A stretch of 35,642 bases of DNA. Origin: CBCXVS01 sp965178525. Lineage in GTDB: Bacteria > Tectomicrobia > Entotheonellia > Entotheonellales > Entotheonellaceae. A program made the position numbers and the translations under genes. The notes below the pieces were generated by a model. The model saw only the letters and a program-made list of their open reading frames with translations, searched no databases and had not been told where the DNA came from. Every line of letters starts with the position of its first letter. The stretch's first letter is position 1. Positions 34,782 to 35,642 of this stretch are shown piece by piece. The DNA is taken from the NCBI GenBank assembly GCA_965178525.1, contig CBCXVS010000035.1:1-35642 (forward strand), in the 5' to 3' direction.

Positions 34782-35642
34782 ATGGGTCTGCTTGATAACT
34801 ACCGGATAAAAAAATCCATGGCGAAATTGCTCTCCATACAGACCCCGGAAGACCCAGAGATGACTCGGCTGATTGCACGGTTGCAGCAGATAGGTCAACC
34901 CGTCATCCCGCAACTTCTTGAAGCCCTCAATACTGCTCATCATCGTGAAAATATTGTCGTCGCTCTCGTAACACTTATCGACAATGACACCCTTCCTATC
35001 TTTTTCTCCGCCCTGAATAACACCTCCTCACGTGTCATCGAAGGGCTTTTCGATGTCCTAAGGCGCGCAGAGACTTATGATCCGAATCAGCTGCTCGGTC
35101 TTTTTGCCAATCCGAAGTTACCGGGAGCAAAATTGGAGCAGCTGTGTCTCCATCACAAGCCTCTGCTGCAACCGCATGCCCTCTTGCGCGCTTTGCCGAA
35201 CGCACACAAGGATCATCATACTTTCATCTTGCGCTTATTGGACTAGGTAGCAACGGAAGAAATCCTGCCCGAGCTCCTGCAGCATTTACGGTCGGATGAT
35301 TGGTCGATCCGCCTCCACATTGCACGGACGCTCTGTCGATTTCGCACCAGCGCCATGCAATGGCATTTGGTTCGGCTCCTCGCAGACCCGCACAAACAGG
35401 TACGTCTCCTGGCCCTTGAAGGGCTCGTGGCCATGAACGCCCCTTTTGATTCCGGACCACTCTGCCGGCTCCTGAGCGATCCTGATACAACGGTCCAGCG
35501 GCAGGCGTTTGATGTATTACTGCGGATGTTCCAGGACGAATCAGAAGTCGTCCGCCAGCGGGCAGTAGACCGAAGTTCCCCTGGCAGAATAGGCGGAGGG
35601 TTAAGTAGATCAACAGGTTGGCCCAATTCAAAAGTCCATTTA
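34782..35642 (+). pseudogene. HEAT-repeat protein, amber-interrupted and cut at right edge
   Basis: The first 154 codons encode helical repeats (MTRLIARLQQIGQPVIPQLL, then VVALVTLIDNDTLPIFFSAL). TAG at 35244-35246 follows ILRLLD, yet the frame continues VATEEILPELLQHLRSDDWS, IRLHIARTLCRF, VRLLALEGLVAM and VQRQAFDVLLRMF, clear HEAT helices, until base 35565. There the 74-bp terminal repeat replaces it. Gln would fit the TAG position. This is a second HEAT-rich gene in the window, possibly once part of the defence island; the N-terminus has no effector domain. Confidence 0.75.
35566..35639. repeat. Right copy of 74-bp terminal inverted repeat
   Basis: Exact reverse complement of 1-74. In both broken genes the repeat is entered in the same reading frame and would add the same residues (DRSSPGRIGGGLSRSTG), so each truncated gene carries an identical foreign tail at the window edge. 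Confidence 0.9.

Noticed and set aside
1..35642. Alternative genetic code with TAG read as Gln
   Set aside because: TAG appears to end the amidohydrolase (13906) and SRPBCC (26264) genes at their natural family ends, and TGA ends many intact genes in overlap junctions. A full reassignment does not fit; partial suppression remains only a hypothesis.

Overview
The window is about 35.6 kb of moderately GC-rich bacterial DNA. The metabolic filler (amidohydrolase-2, 3-hydroxyisobutyrate-dehydrogenase-like, D-2-hydroxyacid dehydrogenase, enolase-superfamily, SDR, luciferase-like and VOC genes) combined with a defence island resembles the large genomes of uncultured lineages such as Tectomicrobia/Entotheonella. 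That placement is a guess from gene content: there is no rRNA, tRNA or marker gene to prove it. Both ends carry the same 74-bp sequence in inverted orientation, and each end cuts a gene (a SNF2 helicase on the left, a HEAT-repeat protein on the right). The window is therefore probably a contig bounded by two copies of one dispersed element.

Layout. 1-2479: decayed SWIM/SNF2 helicase. 2480-2938: non-coding, hairpin-rich, with two CRISPR-like 24-bp repeats. 2939-13863: a leftward type III-B-like CRISPR (Cmr) operon in the order cmr1, OLD-like AAA ATPase, TOPRIM protein, cmr6-like, MNT nucleotidyltransferase, csx11, small ORF, cmr4, cmr5, Cas5-group RAMP. The large subunit is Csx11, a Cas10 relative with no visible GGDD cyclase motif, and it is split by a 1007-bp IS5-family insertion. 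No cas1, cas2, cas6 or full array is present. 13906-16049: amidohydrolase and dehydrogenase, divergent. 16228-21258: a two-gene STAND module (P-loop ATPase plus a 1232-residue NACHT protein with nine HEAT units). 21289-28235: metabolic and signalling genes including a membrane class III nucleotide cyclase and hemD. 28585-35642: an eroded region with a truncated gluconokinase, a RuvC-like ORF, a clipped outer-membrane protein, a VOC enzyme, a secreted matrixin-like protease and the cut HEAT protein.

The most striking global feature is recurrent in-frame stop codons inside otherwise continuous coding sequence: five TAG and three TGA over seven genes, none TAA. The TAG codons fall where Gln would fit and the TGA codons where Arg would fit, so each could be one C-to-T change. 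Several CRISPR genes show their expected stop/start overlaps with the next gene only if these stops are read through. The simplest reading is recent nonsense decay; stop-codon suppression is the alternative to exclude.

The best candidate for an undescribed system is the Cmr/Csx11 operon with a co-translated ATPase-TOPRIM pair and an MNT nucleotidyltransferase. Since the Cas10-like subunit appears unable to make cyclic oligoadenylate, these embedded genes may act as the effector arm.
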